Of a stretch of 64,000 bases of DNA, positions 42,843 through 54,555 are shown piece by piece. The notes below the pieces were generated by a model. That model saw only the letters and a program-made list of their open reading frames with translations, did not search any database and had not been told where the DNA came from. The stretch lies in the NCBI GenBank assembly GCA_903772945.1, contig CAICTM010000196.1:1-64000 (forward strand). Reading direction: 5' to 3'. Position 1 is the first letter of the stretch. Each line of letters starts with the position of its first letter. A program made the position numbers and the translations under genes. Source of the DNA: Seminavis robusta. Lineage: Eukaryota > Bacillariophyta > Bacillariophyceae > Naviculales > Naviculaceae.

Positions 42843-45089
42843 CTACTCGCGAAGTTCACATTCAAGGATGAAGTAGCCGTGGGAGTTCCCAGTCAGCGCA
42901 CCAAGGGCATATCCAAAGACCAAGTCGCCATTGTTGGGTTTCGTTTCGTTGGACTTTTCCAGGCGATCGAACAAGGTACACCCGACGGAAGCACAACCCA
43001 AGTTGCCATACTTGTCTCCAGTGATACACGTCTTCTGCGTGAGATGGAATCGCTCGCAGAGCTTGCGAAGAACCTTTGGGTTAGCCTGATGGAGCACGAC
43101 ATGGTCGAATGAATCAAGAGAAAATCCAAACCTTGCTCGGATTTCGGACAGCCAGAAATGAAGACTCTTCGCAATCAACTGAGGTCCCGACGGGTTGAGG
43201 TCGAACACGGAGGTCACGTCATTGCCAACGCTCTTTTCGAGACGGGATGCAATGTAGTCGTCGGTATCCGATGCAATATCAGCTCCAACGAGCTTGTATG
43301 TTTCGTTAGGCAGATTCTCTGTCGAGGTGGACACCACACAAGCAAACGCGGCGTCACCAAAAACGCCAACGTTGATCCATTTGTTGATATCATTGTCAAC
43401 CGTGTAGGCTTCGCGACCTCTCGCGGAGAAGTTGCTGGAAGAACAGTTGCTGGTGACGACAGCAATGCTGGAGACTTCAGAAGACTGGAGCATCACGTTT
43501 GCCAACTTGAGGCCGTTCACCAATGCAGGGCATCCGTGGGACAGGTGAAGGATCTGCAACTTTCTGGAGAAGCCAGGGAAGCGCTTGTACCAACGGCGAA
43601 TACCCTCGTTGAAATGCATTCCTTCGGCGGTCGCTGAAAGATAGATGATGACGTCGATGTCCTGTTGCCGAACACGTGCCTTGGCCATGGCACCATCCAA
43701 AGCGGCAAACACTAGCTCCTCTTCCGTGACATTACCAGCATCCTGCGGTGCTTCATCTTCCGACAAGCCGAGACTGCACCTTGCTGCATCAATGTGTCCA
43801 AATGCTAGTGAGGGAATGCCAAGATTGCGGATCATCCAATCGTCTGAAATCTTCTTTCCCGTCTTGGGGTTGTGGACGCCGCATTCGCGAAGTGTGCGAC
43901 AGACTGGCTCTGTCGGAATAAGGCAACCTGGCACACCGTCTACTCCAGCAATGGCTCTGGAAATGCCACGGATTCTGGTGACCCAAGGTTTGCCACTGTT
44001 GCTTTGTGTTTTACTTTGGGGCTTTCTGGGCCTGAAAGCGAGCCCTAGTATGGCATGGACCATCATTCCAACGAAGACAGCACACAAGATTGGGATCGCC
44101 TTCATTAGTGAAACAATAAACAAGACTTCATCCCCACTGTTTGTCCTTGGAAAAGGCATTGCAGGGGAGATCATGGAAGTTGCATTCGTACTCTCCAGAT
44201 GCGCCAAAAGGGGGGGCCACCCTTCAGACACGTCATACTCTAGGAGCCTTCCGTCGTCAAAGAGCAGCTTTGTCTCTTTGTAGTGCTTCATGTACCAATC
44301 TAAAACAAGACCATTCATTGTTAGGCATGATTACTCACACAATCCAGCCCAAATCCATGCAAGATCCACGTACCAGAGCAAGTTCCATCAGCATCATCCC
44401 TGAGCAAGTTCTCGACGCTGCAACCGCGTCGGCTTAAGATGTCCTTTGCCATTGAGCCGAATCGCTGTATGAAAGGCAAAGATGAGAATGGCCAGCTGGC
44501 AAACTGGTTGTGTAGAAGTGCCAGTTTCTTGACACTTTGGATCCATCCTGCTATGTTGGCTCTGAGCAAAGAAGATTGTGGCAACATAGTTTCAGCGTGA
44601 CAGTGTGTTGTGACCCAATTTGGTGTATTGATTTCCTGTGCCCTACCTGTGTGTCAGCACAATTTTTGCTTCTGGAAAGTGCTCAGCTAGCTGCGGGACA
44701 AAGTAAGACCCTGGCTCATCCACGATAGCATCGTATCCTTCTTGCAGTAACATGTCCACAACCTTCTCCACATTTCCAGTTTCAACGGCATGTTTCCAGA
44801 GCTCTGCATGATCACCAACAAAGCAATCTGCCATATGGTATGGCTTGTAACCCATGATTTTCAAAGCCGCTTGTAGCGATGATGTGCCAGTTCTGCCTGC
44901 ACCTGCTCCAATCACACGGAGGCCCTTGGATGGTGTATTCTGCACGCTGGGTGCAACAGACGAGAAGGGTACACTCTTTATCAATCTGGCTCCAAAGACC
45001 TTGCCCATTCTGGTGTGGTTGCATGTAGTTGCCAGAAGGAGAGCACAGAGACCTGCGAAACACCAAGATATCTTCTTTGAAATCATCAT
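42843..45089 (-). CDS. sulfotransferase fused to beta-ketoacyl-ACP synthase III
   Basis: Three exons (44647-45089, 44374-44561, 42843-44299; introns 85 and 74 bp) join in frame to 695 residues. Residues 1-23 are a signal or anchor segment. Residues about 57-265 match the Sulfotransfer_4 type: PAPS-binding loop GAGAGRTGTSSL (61-72), AKIVLTHR, then LLEYDVSEGWPPLLAHL. Residues about 270-299 are a membrane helix. Residues about 315-695 are KAS III-like: nucleophile in LSHGCPALVNGL (C467), VLHQANPKVL (H614), YGNLGCASVGCTL (N643), so the Cys-His-Asn triad is present. The sulfotransferase C-terminus, helix and KAS III lie in one uninterrupted exon, so the fusion does not depend on splicing. A membrane enzyme that condenses an acyl chain and sulfates it or its product is inferred; substrate unknown. 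Confidence 0.82.
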
Positions 45090-46402
45090 GTTCAGCTTTC
45101 TTTCCTTACCTTTTCTCTTTACTCCGGTTGCGTGCCACCAAAGGACAAAACTATGTTTCCTGCTGGCTGACGAAGCCTAAAATTCCAGGGGCTGAGCTGG
45201 ATTGAGCACTTCTCATCTGTACAGCTGAAGGACAACTTTGGAGTTGAGGTACTACACTGTGTAGTGTGTAGTACAAACTAAAAATAAAGTTAGCTTTTAC
45301 CTAACATTACCCAACCTACCGGTACCCATTATTGTTTCCAGGCAACGCTTGGACGCTAAAAGAATTTATTTCGATTGAATCGAATCATTCGATTCGATTC
45401 TTTCTGTCAACGGATCGAGGCTGTTGTACGATCATACGAGTACCGGTACATGTACCGTAAGGTAGCGGTGTACGGTATGGCTACGGTCGTACCGATCTGT
45501 CTACCCAGCACTAGTAGACTCTACCTGCCTGCATGGTACCAGGTAGGGTGTGGGCTCTGCAGTTCCGCCTGGATTGTGCCACAGCCTGATGCATGGCTAG
45601 CTACTTTTGCATGCTTTGGGCGCGGTGGAGCCATGCCCGAAAGTCGTCTAATAGTAGCAAGCTGATGTAGCAACCCAGCCAGCAAAACAAAGGGCCACAT
45701 GAAACAAATAATTTCAGGCGCAGGGTTGCCTTTCGAAATCACGAGGAAGCAAGCAAAATGAGCTCGGAATGCCAGCCCGCGGCAAAACAAGAATTGAATC
45801 GAATCCGCAGAAATGAACAGAGTCGAGTCTATCGCACAGAGTTCATCGCGCTAGCTAGCTAGAAGGGATACTGCATAGTACGAAGAAATGGAGACTTCCC
45901 ATACGATGCTCGCCACTGCTACCGGGGACGAGCCATTCTGTCTCGTGATGGTGGTGCGGACTCGAGTGGCGATATGAACGCCTTGGGACAAGAGCGGCAG
46001 GTTCGAGAAGATCAACCTGTCATCTCGAACCTATGCTTTTCCTACCGGTAACAGGTCGGGCTACAGAAGGAGGGTCGACACCTTGGAGCTACGCTGTATC
46101 ACCAAGGAGGAGAGATGCGAAAGCTGCCTGTTCTCTTTTGAAGGCGGATGCCCATGTCTTGTTGCCAACCGTCGTACCGGCAGCGTCTATGATGCCACTG
46201 CCACCAATGGCCTAGATCGTACTGGCAGGCATACATTGCATGACCAAAGTCAGCACATATGAATGATAAGATTCAATCATCGGTGCTTGTACATTCTGAA
46301 GTGCACCCTACTTGCTACCTAGAGAAAGTCTTGTGCAGTTGCAGATCTATGAAATCTCATGTACGGTACTTGTCGGCATCTCCTCTCGCTGACTGATGCT
46401 CT
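45090..46402. other. intergenic
   Basis: No gene is supported. It is the region upstream of the sulfotransferase-KAS III gene and downstream of the MATE gene. It holds CGATTCGATT repeats near 45375-45400 and TACCGGTA strings near 45440. Confidence 0.45.
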
Positions 46403-48139
46403 TTACTTCGTCTTTTGCAGTTCCTTGTTGATGTTGCGTGGGGCAATGGGGCTGACATAGAACTGGTGCATGAGCACGCCAATCATACGCAAAACGTTGA
46501 ATACGGCAAAGCCCATCCACACTCCCGAGACGCCATGTTCCTGAGGAAAGACTTGCAGTGCTGCGACACAGCCCACGGTAGCCACAATGGTACTCACGGC
46601 CAGAAACATAAAGTCTCCACAACCACTCATGACACCTTCCCCGATAAACACGAGACCATTCAATGGTTGCAAGATACTGGCCAAAATGGCTGGAGCCCGG
46701 GCTGCCGCCCGCACTTCTTCCATGGGAGTGGCCTTTTGAATCCACGGCAGGACCAAAATTTGCAATCCACCCAACAAGGTACCCAAGATGAGTCCCCAAC
46801 TCATCATGCGGTTCGAAGTGGCCTTGGCGACCCGGGCGCCTCCCTTGTCACTGTGCAATTCATTGGGAATGACAATTTGCGCCACCACACTGAGCGCCAT
46901 GAGAGCGACACCACCGAGTTGAAATGTCTGCAATGCCATTTCATGTGCCGCCGCGGCAACTCCCGTCTTGTCAATGCCCTGTGTGACCCGTGCGACGGCG
47001 ATAAAGGTAATGTTAAAAGCAATCAAGCGTAGCTGCATGGCGAATCCTCCCTTGATGAGTGGCAATAGTTTGGACCAGGACGGGAACCGAAAGAGTTTGG
47101 ACATTTTGATGAGATCTCTCTTGGCGAGCAGGTAGAGAAATGTGATGGCCGATACGACCTCAGAAAGAAGTGTCGACAGGGCGTTTCCTTTGAGACCCAT
47201 GTCGAATCCAAAAATGAGGATTGGATCCAATACGCAGTTGATCATGCTGGTAATGACACTAATCATAAAGGGAGTTTTCACATCCAAGATTCCTGTACGA
47301 TTCGCCGATCATTCAATCAATCGAACATGTGGAGACGAGAGAGAAAGCAACGTAAGGAGTGAGGGACAAACCGTACAGAAATGACCTGATGCAAACAAAA
47401 GAATCCAAACAGACGATTCCGCATAATAGTGCCATATGTCCACACTCCATCAATCAATCAGTCAGTCAAGACAAACGTTGAGTACGGTACATTACGTACC
47501 TCGAAATGCGGAGAATCCCACGAGAGCAATGAGTGCTGGCAAAAAAGAAAAGGCTCGGACATTCAAGTAGATTTTGGCAAATTCCATGGCGGGTGCTCCC
47601 GTTTCCAGCACGGTTCCCAAGGTGGAATCGGGATAATTGTAAAAGAGTGGCGTTCCCACGGCCGCAATGAGTACGGCCACAAAAAGCGCCTGACAGACGG
47701 AATCTTGAACGCCTTCCTGATTGCCCTTGGCATTTTCCTTACTGACCAATGTCGACGTGACACTGGGCAAGAAGGACGCCAACCAGAATCCACTATTAAA
47801 CACTTGCGTGGCGGCGGCTTGACCGGCCACTGCCAAGACGTTGCCCATGCGGTTGGTCCAAAACAGGTCATTGGCGCCCACGAGGGGGGTAATGGAAAAA
47901 TTGATAATCATGGGGATGCTGATCATAATCAAGCGTTTGTCCAGTTCATCGAAACAGGGCCAAAGACCGGGTGTTGTTGCTGTTGTCTTGCTCTTGGTGC
48001 TAATGGTAGTGGCTTTTTTGGTTTCCACCTTATTGGGTGGTTGTTGGATCTTTTTGGACGCCGATCTCGCCGCGGAACCATGGGCAATCTCGAGTGGCGC
48101 CAAAAGGGCCAACACAAACACAAGAGGAGAGACCTTCAT
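46403..48139 (-). CDS. MATE-family efflux transporter
   Basis: Cation- or proton-coupled exporter of small organic molecules. Exons 47500-48139 and 46403-47292 join in frame across a 207-bp intron, giving 509 residues. The start is a signal-like segment (MKVSPLVFVLALLAPLEIAHG) followed by a basic Ser/Thr stretch, which could direct it to an organelle. About 12 hydrophobic segments follow. The family motif spans the splice site: FRGILDVKTPFMISVITSMI then NCVLDPILIFGFDMGLKGNA. The arrangement is closest to the DinF/EDS5-like branch by eye. It lies upstream on the same strand as the sulfotransferase-KAS III gene, 1.3 kb away. Confidence 0.88.
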
Positions 48140-49232
48140 TTTGGTTTGGTAATAATGTCTCGAATGCCTAGTATTGCTGTGGTTTGCCGATGCCTTACTC
48201 CTTCAAGATAAAACAAATTGTGTTCTTCTATCAAACATCACAACAGTTACTGTTGGATTGGAATGCAAAATGACCCTTGACATCACGATGGGAAGCCATC
48301 AACAGGGAGGCAAAAGATACCGAAGCATCGGAAAATCTTTTGCGCCAAAGAACACCTTGCCGTCAACACAGCTGTTCTGGAGAACATGGGGGCGTTCTTT
48401 CAGACTGTCCTTTGCCCCAAATGACGTGGCAGGTGTTGCGTCTGCTCACATCATATTTCAGTTGCATCATGGTTTTGGGCTCCACCGTTGCATGAAGATC
48501 GGATCGTTGCACGATGATGGGATCATTCCCAACCTGCAAGATGTGTGTTTTCAGCAGCATCAAGCAACGTAGAAAATGATGATCCATTGTGAGCATTGTG
48601 ATCTCAGTACATGTGCTTATTGCTTTGCTTCTATCATGCGACTCTCGCCCACTCTATACCCAATGAAACTAACACCCAGCCTGCGATCGAGCCATTCGCA
48701 AAGACAGCTGAAGAGCATCATGGTGAAAGATTTACATTCTATTTTAGTTGCCTACTAGCTAGCGAGCTTGTCATGCTTCATTTAAATGATACCAATGCTA
48801 TTGCAGGAGACCATGTGCAGTGCCTTCAAGAAGGGAGTGTCCATTTCCAGTATCACTGACTTTTGCTTGTGATCAATGCACCAATAGCCCAAAAGCTCCT
48901 GCTGGTTCTTTTTGCAACTTCTTTGTCTCTTTCAACAAGATTGTTTATGTGAAGAAAAAACCTTGTCATTCGCACTCCGATGGAGGCACAATCAAGAGGC
49001 ACAATACATATTCATCAAGGGGGTTGGAGTTGGCTCTGGGGTAGGTGCTGCCATTAGTGACCAAGTCTCCAGCTCAAAGTTTCCTTGGAACTGGCGTCAT
49101 GACTTCAAGTAGTGGAAACATCTTGATCAATTCCAAACCGCTGCAAAAACTTTTGGAGATCGTATACTTGCGGGGCTCGTGTGTATTCGTGATGATGGAA
49201 TTTCTCAATGCAATTGGCAGACTTCTTTTGGG
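48140..49232. other. intergenic
   Basis: No gene is supported. This includes the promoter region of the MATE gene. Open frames on both strands lack any motif. Confidence 0.45.
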
Positions 49233-49738
49233 TTATTCCTTTATCGAGCAGCCCTTTAAAGCAAACAGCACGCATTGCAGGGCTAAGGTAGAGTCTTCAA
49301 ATTGGTGCTTTGAGTATCTAGGTGGAAAGCAAGTCAGACAAGAGACATTGCTGTCATCTGCATCAGCACTATCTGAATTGGAACTGCTGTCACTCGAGTC
49401 ATCTTCCAACTTGCCGTCATCAGAATCCGAGGTATTCCTGCCTTCAACATCAGTGCTATCTTGAGAACCATCTTGTGTCCCACTTCCTTGCGATTCCACA
49501 CAAGTTTCTGCTGCACATTTCGGGCTTGATCTGTGAATGTCTCTGTTAGTGCCTCCTGGATTTCTTTGACTAGATAAACTTTGGGCCAGATGGAACCATC
49601 ACTCTCTTCTGTCGTTGCCCTGGCGCCTTTGCGCAAATGTACTTTGGCAGTGGTATCTTCTTGGCTCACAACAGGACCAGCAGTGACAAGTGACAGCCAG
49701 GCCACAAAGGCGAGGCATGCACCGACAATCCCTTTCAT
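49233..49738 (-). CDS. secreted Ser/Asp-rich acidic protein, frame break
   Basis: Starts with a convincing signal peptide (MKGIVGACLAFVAWLSLVTA, then GPVVSQ). The next 60 residues contain KVHLRKGARATTEES and YLVKEIQEALTETFTDQARN. From about 49490 a different frame gives an acidic Ser/Asp tail (KLEDDSSDSSSNSDSADADD) followed by SCLTCF, while the first frame loses this character. A single-base change or a missed small intron near 49485-49500 would explain it. Acidic Ser-rich secreted proteins are common at diatom cell walls, but nothing here proves silica association. Function unknown. Confidence 0.45.
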
Positions 49739-49963
49739 GCTCCTTAGCCATCCCTTTTCGCCTGATCAAACCAATTATCTGGCAGCTTTGGCAATCCGGC
49801 AGCTGCACAGTATAAAAGGGAGCTTTGACGGTGGTGAAGCCTATGACTAGTTCATGAACGGTATGCCACACGACAAGACGTTTTTCTCGGCGGGCATAGC
49901 TCAAGTTGGAGGTTCCCTGCACACACGCTATCTATACTGGTTATTATTGATTTGCCTAATCAA

Positions 49964-51785
49964 CTACAGTCGCTCCAACACGGTCAGTGACTCGATATGA
50001 CGCGTCTGCGGGAACAGATCAATCGGTTGTACCAAGGTAATCTCATATCCCCACGACACCATTTGCTGGACATCCCGGGCCTGTGTCGCCGGATTGCACG
50101 ACAGATACACAATCCGTTGTGGTCCAAACTCTTGCAGCTGCTTTAAAAACAATTCATCCGATCCTTTCCGGGGTGGATCCAGCATGACGACTGTGGTATC
50201 CCGGGGAAATGTTTGCACGTGTGGATTGTCAAAAATAGCCTCGGCGCGGGATGCTTCAAAGGTGCACTTGTGTTGTAGTAAATTGTTGGCGGCCGTTTGT
50301 GTGGCTTCTTGAATGGCTTTCTTGTTGATTTCAATGCCGACGCAAGTATCAAAGTGTTGTGCGGCCGAAAGACAAAAGAGTCCACTGCCGCAGTAGCAAT
50401 CGACAAAATGGGTCATTCTGGTCTGACCATCCGGTGCTGGAGCCGATGCCTGTTCCATGACCAAATCTACCATTTGGGGTAAAATGTACAAATTGTTCTG
50501 TTTACAAGCCACAACACAACACAACACAACACAATAAATAAAGATGAGAGTCCATTTGGCAAATACAAACGTTTTCTGCGAGAGCTTGCATGCTTATTAG
50601 TACGTAGCTACGTACCTGAAAGAAATTTCCCGCTTGATAGGTAAAATCAATGTCATTGACAGTGGTGGTCATGTACTCGTTATGATCCGTGACGACGGTA
50701 TCATTGTGCACATTGGCTTGTCGCAAGAGCAACGTAGCTCCGAGTGATTTATGATAGGGTTGATGAAGGAGATTGTTTCGTATTCTCTGATATTCTTCAT
50801 TAATCGGTGCTGTGGCAATGGGGCAGGAGGGGACATCGATAATGGACCGCACCGATCGTCTTTGAAATCCAATCGCTTCAATCATGGGTGGTGGAGTATT
50901 GTCGTCAAGTGCTTTTTGTTTTCGTTTTCCTTTGCGTCGTTTCATACCTCCAGGAGCCTGAAAGTGAGGTGTAATTTTGGATCGATATCCAAATACTTGA
51001 TCCGTGCCCATGGTGGGTTGTACGGGCACCGGCAAATCGACGTGATGCTGTTGGAAACATTCTTGGACGTGTTTGGTTTTCCAATGCCGTTGCAGTGCAA
51101 CGGGCATGTGTTGATATTGACATCCCCCGCACTCGGATGCCAAAGGACATGTGGGTGGTATCCGATCGGGACTCGCTTCCACCACTGAAATCAAATCGGC
51201 TTCACTGTACGATTTGTGATTGCGAAAAATACGGGCCACCACGGTTTCTCCCGGAATCACGTTGGGGACCATAATCACCCATTTTTGTGTATTGTTAGTA
51301 TTAGTATTAGTAGTATTGTTGTTGTCACTGTCGTTTGTTGTGTCAGTATTGTTGAGTGTAGTGTGATCGGCCAGGTGGATTCTGGCAATTCCCATGCCCA
51401 AGTTGGTCAAAGTGTCAATCTGAACCGTCAATTCTTCATGGTACTATATGTAGAATAATAATAAGATAAAGAAACAGGTTAGCTTGGCTCTTCACTAGAT
51501 AACAGTACACCAGTTCGTCACTCATTCATTGGTACGTACATCAAATGGGTAGGACACAAACTTTCTGGGAATTCTGTACTTGTTGGCATCTTCTTCCTTA
51601 TTAGTATTGTCGGACACTGCCTCTGCTGTTGTCGTGCTGGTGGAGTGCAAATGCCATCGAACGAGATTCTGCCCTCGTCCCAACGCTGCTCGGGGAAATA
51701 GATATCTTGGAGCCACCAGCGCTAAAGCACATCTGGACAGCATCATGCCACAGCAACAACAACCGACCACAAGCACAGACTTCAT
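49964..51785 (-). CDS. RNA m5U methyltransferase (TrmA/RlmD type), organellar
   Basis: SAM-dependent uridine-5 methylation of rRNA or tRNA. Three exons (51540-51785, 50616-51443, 49964-50497; introns 96 and 118 bp) join in frame to 535 residues. The first 50 residues are hydrophobic then Arg-rich (LALVAPRYLFPRAALGRGQN), an organellar leader. A TRAM-like stretch follows (LTNLGMGIARIHLAD), then an iron-sulfur Cys cluster CPLASECGGCQYQH with a further Cys in DVPSCPI. The methyltransferase domain has VDCYCGSGLFCLSAA, MLDPPRKGSDEL, catalytic Cys in YLSCNPATQARD (C492) and Glu in RHIESLTVLERL (E527). RlmD is favoured by the Cys cluster. It is divergent from the GT10 gene. Confidence 0.87.
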
Positions 51786-52327
51786 CACAGATAGAATAAA
51801 TAGATGCAAGTCCAATACAGATACTAGGAAGAGGAGACCCAAAAAATGAAGCAACGGAAAAGTTAGATTTGGATCCAAGCAAGGGTGATGGCCAAAAACG
51901 TCAGCATCCGGGGCTCATTACCCAACGTCGTGGAAACATCGTGGGAGTCACATCAGTCACATCAATCAAACCACGCTTGCGATTTCAACTCCCACGCTCC
52001 TTGAGAAATCTGCATGAAAAGTTCCGACGGACACTACTTTTGAAGAAAGAACAGAATCTGGAAAAGGAAGCAGGACATCAACCCACGCTCTTTGGTGGGG
52101 ACAGCAGAAGGAATGGCACGAAAAGTTTCGACCGACATCTTTGGCTGCATGCATGCATGCATGCATGGAAAGCGAAAAACAGGAACGCGACGACACCAAC
52201 CAACAAGACACAATCTATCATTACTCAACTCATTGCTTGCAACCGACATGCAGGCATCGCTACAGTACCACTGACTAACTAATACTGTACTAGCTAGTAA
52301 TACAAGAAAGAACTGATCGTTAACAAA
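51786..52327. promoter_or_regulatory. divergent promoter region
   Basis: 542 bp separate two divergent start codons. A (GCAT)n run lies near 52146-52168. No specific site is supported. Confidence 0.35.
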
Positions 52328-54085
52328 ATGTTGCCACCAAGAACACGGGCGGAGACGAGCACTGCTCGGGTCAAGAAGATGAAGGAAGGCAGTCGTCGTC
52401 TGTTTGTTCTTGCAAGGCTGGCACTGGGCACTGTCGTTGTGGCAACAACCGTCTCACAAGGGTGGAACTTTGCCCTCGAAAGAGAACACTTTTGGCAGCT
52501 TGCCGAAGCAGAGGCGGGTATCATCATCACGGACCAGCAACAAAAGGAAGAGGAAAGCTGGCCTCCATGGCCGCAATACACTTCCTTGGACTACAACTAC
52601 AGCATCATCAATAGAGGCAAAAAAGTCCATGGAAAGTGGAAATCCCAACGCAACAAGTCCCAGATCCCTCCTCTCTTTTTAGATCGACTGGACCAGTATT
52701 TGGGGCCCGAATGTCCTGCCAACACCAACACAACCAACACTAACACCAACACGACTACTCAAAAGGCATGTGATGATACGGTGCGGTTATCACTAGCGGA
52801 TGTCAAACGCATTGAAGAACAAGTCATGAAGTTCAACATACCCCGCAAGATTGTCCTTCGTGTCAAAGATGTGCCCTACATTAATCTCCAATATACACGC
52901 TGGAATTTGGATATTGACACTCTGGACAAGAAGCTAGGGACGCGAAAGATGTGTCCCAATTGTCACATTCGCAGTTCCAAAACGTTCCTTCGTCCCGACC
53001 CCGACAAAGAACCCGCTCATGTCCGATACTACCCTTCTTGTCAGGATTACAAATACGCCAAACTGTTTAAAGAGGGTGGGGATGGAAGGGATTTTCCAGA
53101 TCAAGTCTTGGTGGGAGACTGTGGAGAGTCCCAATACGGATCTGGTGCGCCGTTTTGGAAGAATGGCAAACAAAAGATGGATTACGACTCTACCGTGGTG
53201 GATGATGATCAGGATGGCAGTAATCCCTTTGTCCGAACGTATGCCCATTTGCATCTGGCACCGGGGCATGTCTATCACGAAAGTGGACTGCCGGCATTTT
53301 CCAATGTGAGCGACTTTGTACAGCATTTGCTCACCACGCCCGTCCCATCGTGGCCAAGACACATCAATAATACACAGATTCAGCGCAAACTGAAAAATGA
53401 TACATCCATCTTGGAGAATGTGCACCAACAGTTTGATGCTGCCTTTCTCCACAGTGACTGTGGACATTTGCGAGGCAATCTGCTGCGGGAAATGATTGAA
53501 GGGTCGTCCAAAGAGTCACGGGTTGCTACCATTGCACGATATGGCAAATGCTTTCACAACATGAATGCCAAGAATCTCATGGGTGGGGGTTACTGGAGAG
53601 GCAATGCAAACTCTTCCTGGAGTGAGAAGATGGCAGGTTTGATTCACAAAGATCAAGAAGGTCACAGGGATGCCTCCAAGGTGGGACTCATGTCTCATCA
53701 CAAGTTTGGATTTGCACTGGAGAATACCTTGAGCCCCTATTACTTTACGGAAAAGAGATGGCAGGTACTCATTGCCAATTCGGTTCCCATTGTCTGGAAC
53801 AACCACAACTCGATTCAATATCTGCCAGATCCGGATGCCGCCCTCTTGGTGCCGGTTCCTCTCTCCAAGAAGCATGTCCAGAAACTGGCCCAGCAAATAC
53901 ACTATTATGCGCAACCAGAACACGAACAAGAATATCTGGAAAAGTTCTTTGCTTGGAAACATCGAGGACTCCGGCCGGACTTTGTGCGCAAGCTATTCCT
54001 TTCCACGGATTTTCTGTTTTGTCGTATCTGTGAATACATGGCACACCATCACTTTTATGATGATGACGAAGAAGAAGAGGAATGA
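52328..54085 (+). CDS. GT10 fucosyltransferase-like enzyme, type II membrane
   Basis: Single-exon ORF of 585 residues. After a basic N-terminus, residues about 25-45 form a signal anchor (LFVLARLALGTVVVATTV). The C-terminal third has the GT10 core: AAFLHSDCGHLRGNLL, ARYGKCFHNMNA, HHKFGFALENTLSPYYFTEK, then LIANSVPIVWNNHNSIQYLP. GT10 enzymes transfer fucose from GDP-fucose to N-glycans or other acceptors in the Golgi. The ALENT and YFTEK elements are the diagnostic alpha-1,3-fucosyltransferase signature. The long N-terminal region is Asn/Thr-rich with many glycosylation sequons, and the protein ends in an Asp/Glu tail. Acceptor unknown. Confidence 0.8.
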   Translation: MLPPRTRAETSTARVKKMKEGSRRLFVLARLALGTVVVATTVSQGWNFALEREHFWQLAEAEAGIIITDQQQKEEESWPPWPQYTSLDYNYSIINRGKKVHGKWKSQRNKSQIPPLFLDRLDQYLGPECPANTNTTNTNTNTTTQKACDDTVRLSLADVKRIEEQVMKFNIPRKIVLRVKDVPYINLQYTRWNLDIDTLDKKLGTRKMCPNCHIRSSKTFLRPDPDKEPAHVRYYPSCQDYKYAKLFKEGGDGRDFPDQVLVGDCGESQYGSGAPFWKNGKQKMDYDSTVVDDDQDGSNPFVRTYAHLHLAPGHVYHESGLPAFSNVSDFVQHLLTTPVPSWPRHINNTQIQRKLKNDTSILENVHQQFDAAFLHSDCGHLRGNLLREMIEGSSKESRVATIARYGKCFHNMNAKNLMGGGYWRGNANSSWSEKMAGLIHKDQEGHRDASKVGLMSHHKFGFALENTLSPYYFTEKRWQVLIANSVPIVWNNHNSIQYLPDPDAALLVPVPLSKKHVQKLAQQIHYYAQPEHEQEYLEKFFAWKHRGLRPDFVRKLFLSTDFLFCRICEYMAHHHFYDDDEEEEE

Positions 54086-54555
54086 CTGCCTAGCTAGCTA
54101 CAAAGGGACACTGGCTTTTAAAAGAAGGCTCATGGAGGGGAGCGAGCTGGGGGGTATTTGGTGATGTGGCTGTGATACCGGTACTGTGTCGGTAGAAGAC
54201 TCAAAGGGATGCATTCAAACCGGAAGTACTAGTACTTGCTAGTTGTATCGTGACGTAGACGAATATTTTAGCTATTCAGTTTGTCATACTATCTGGCAAC
54301 TGAGATTCATTGTCTCCCTTGCATATTTCCCGGGTCACCATTTGCGCCACAGTACACCGTCAAGTTTCCCACCAAAGCTTTCCGTTCCATGGGTCAAATG
54401 AATGATATCTTCCGTCCGGGAAATGTTCAGACTCTTCCCTTTCCAACACGGATCAGAAGTCATTGCCCCGGACTCAAAACACATTGCACTATTGGATGCA
54501 CCAATCATGCAGTATGTAGTTATAGCTTGGCTGCCGATCCTTCCGTATGCATTTC
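54086..54555. other. convergent 3' gap
   Basis: 470 bp between two convergent genes. TGACGT occurs at 54251. Nothing else is supported. Confidence 0.4.
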
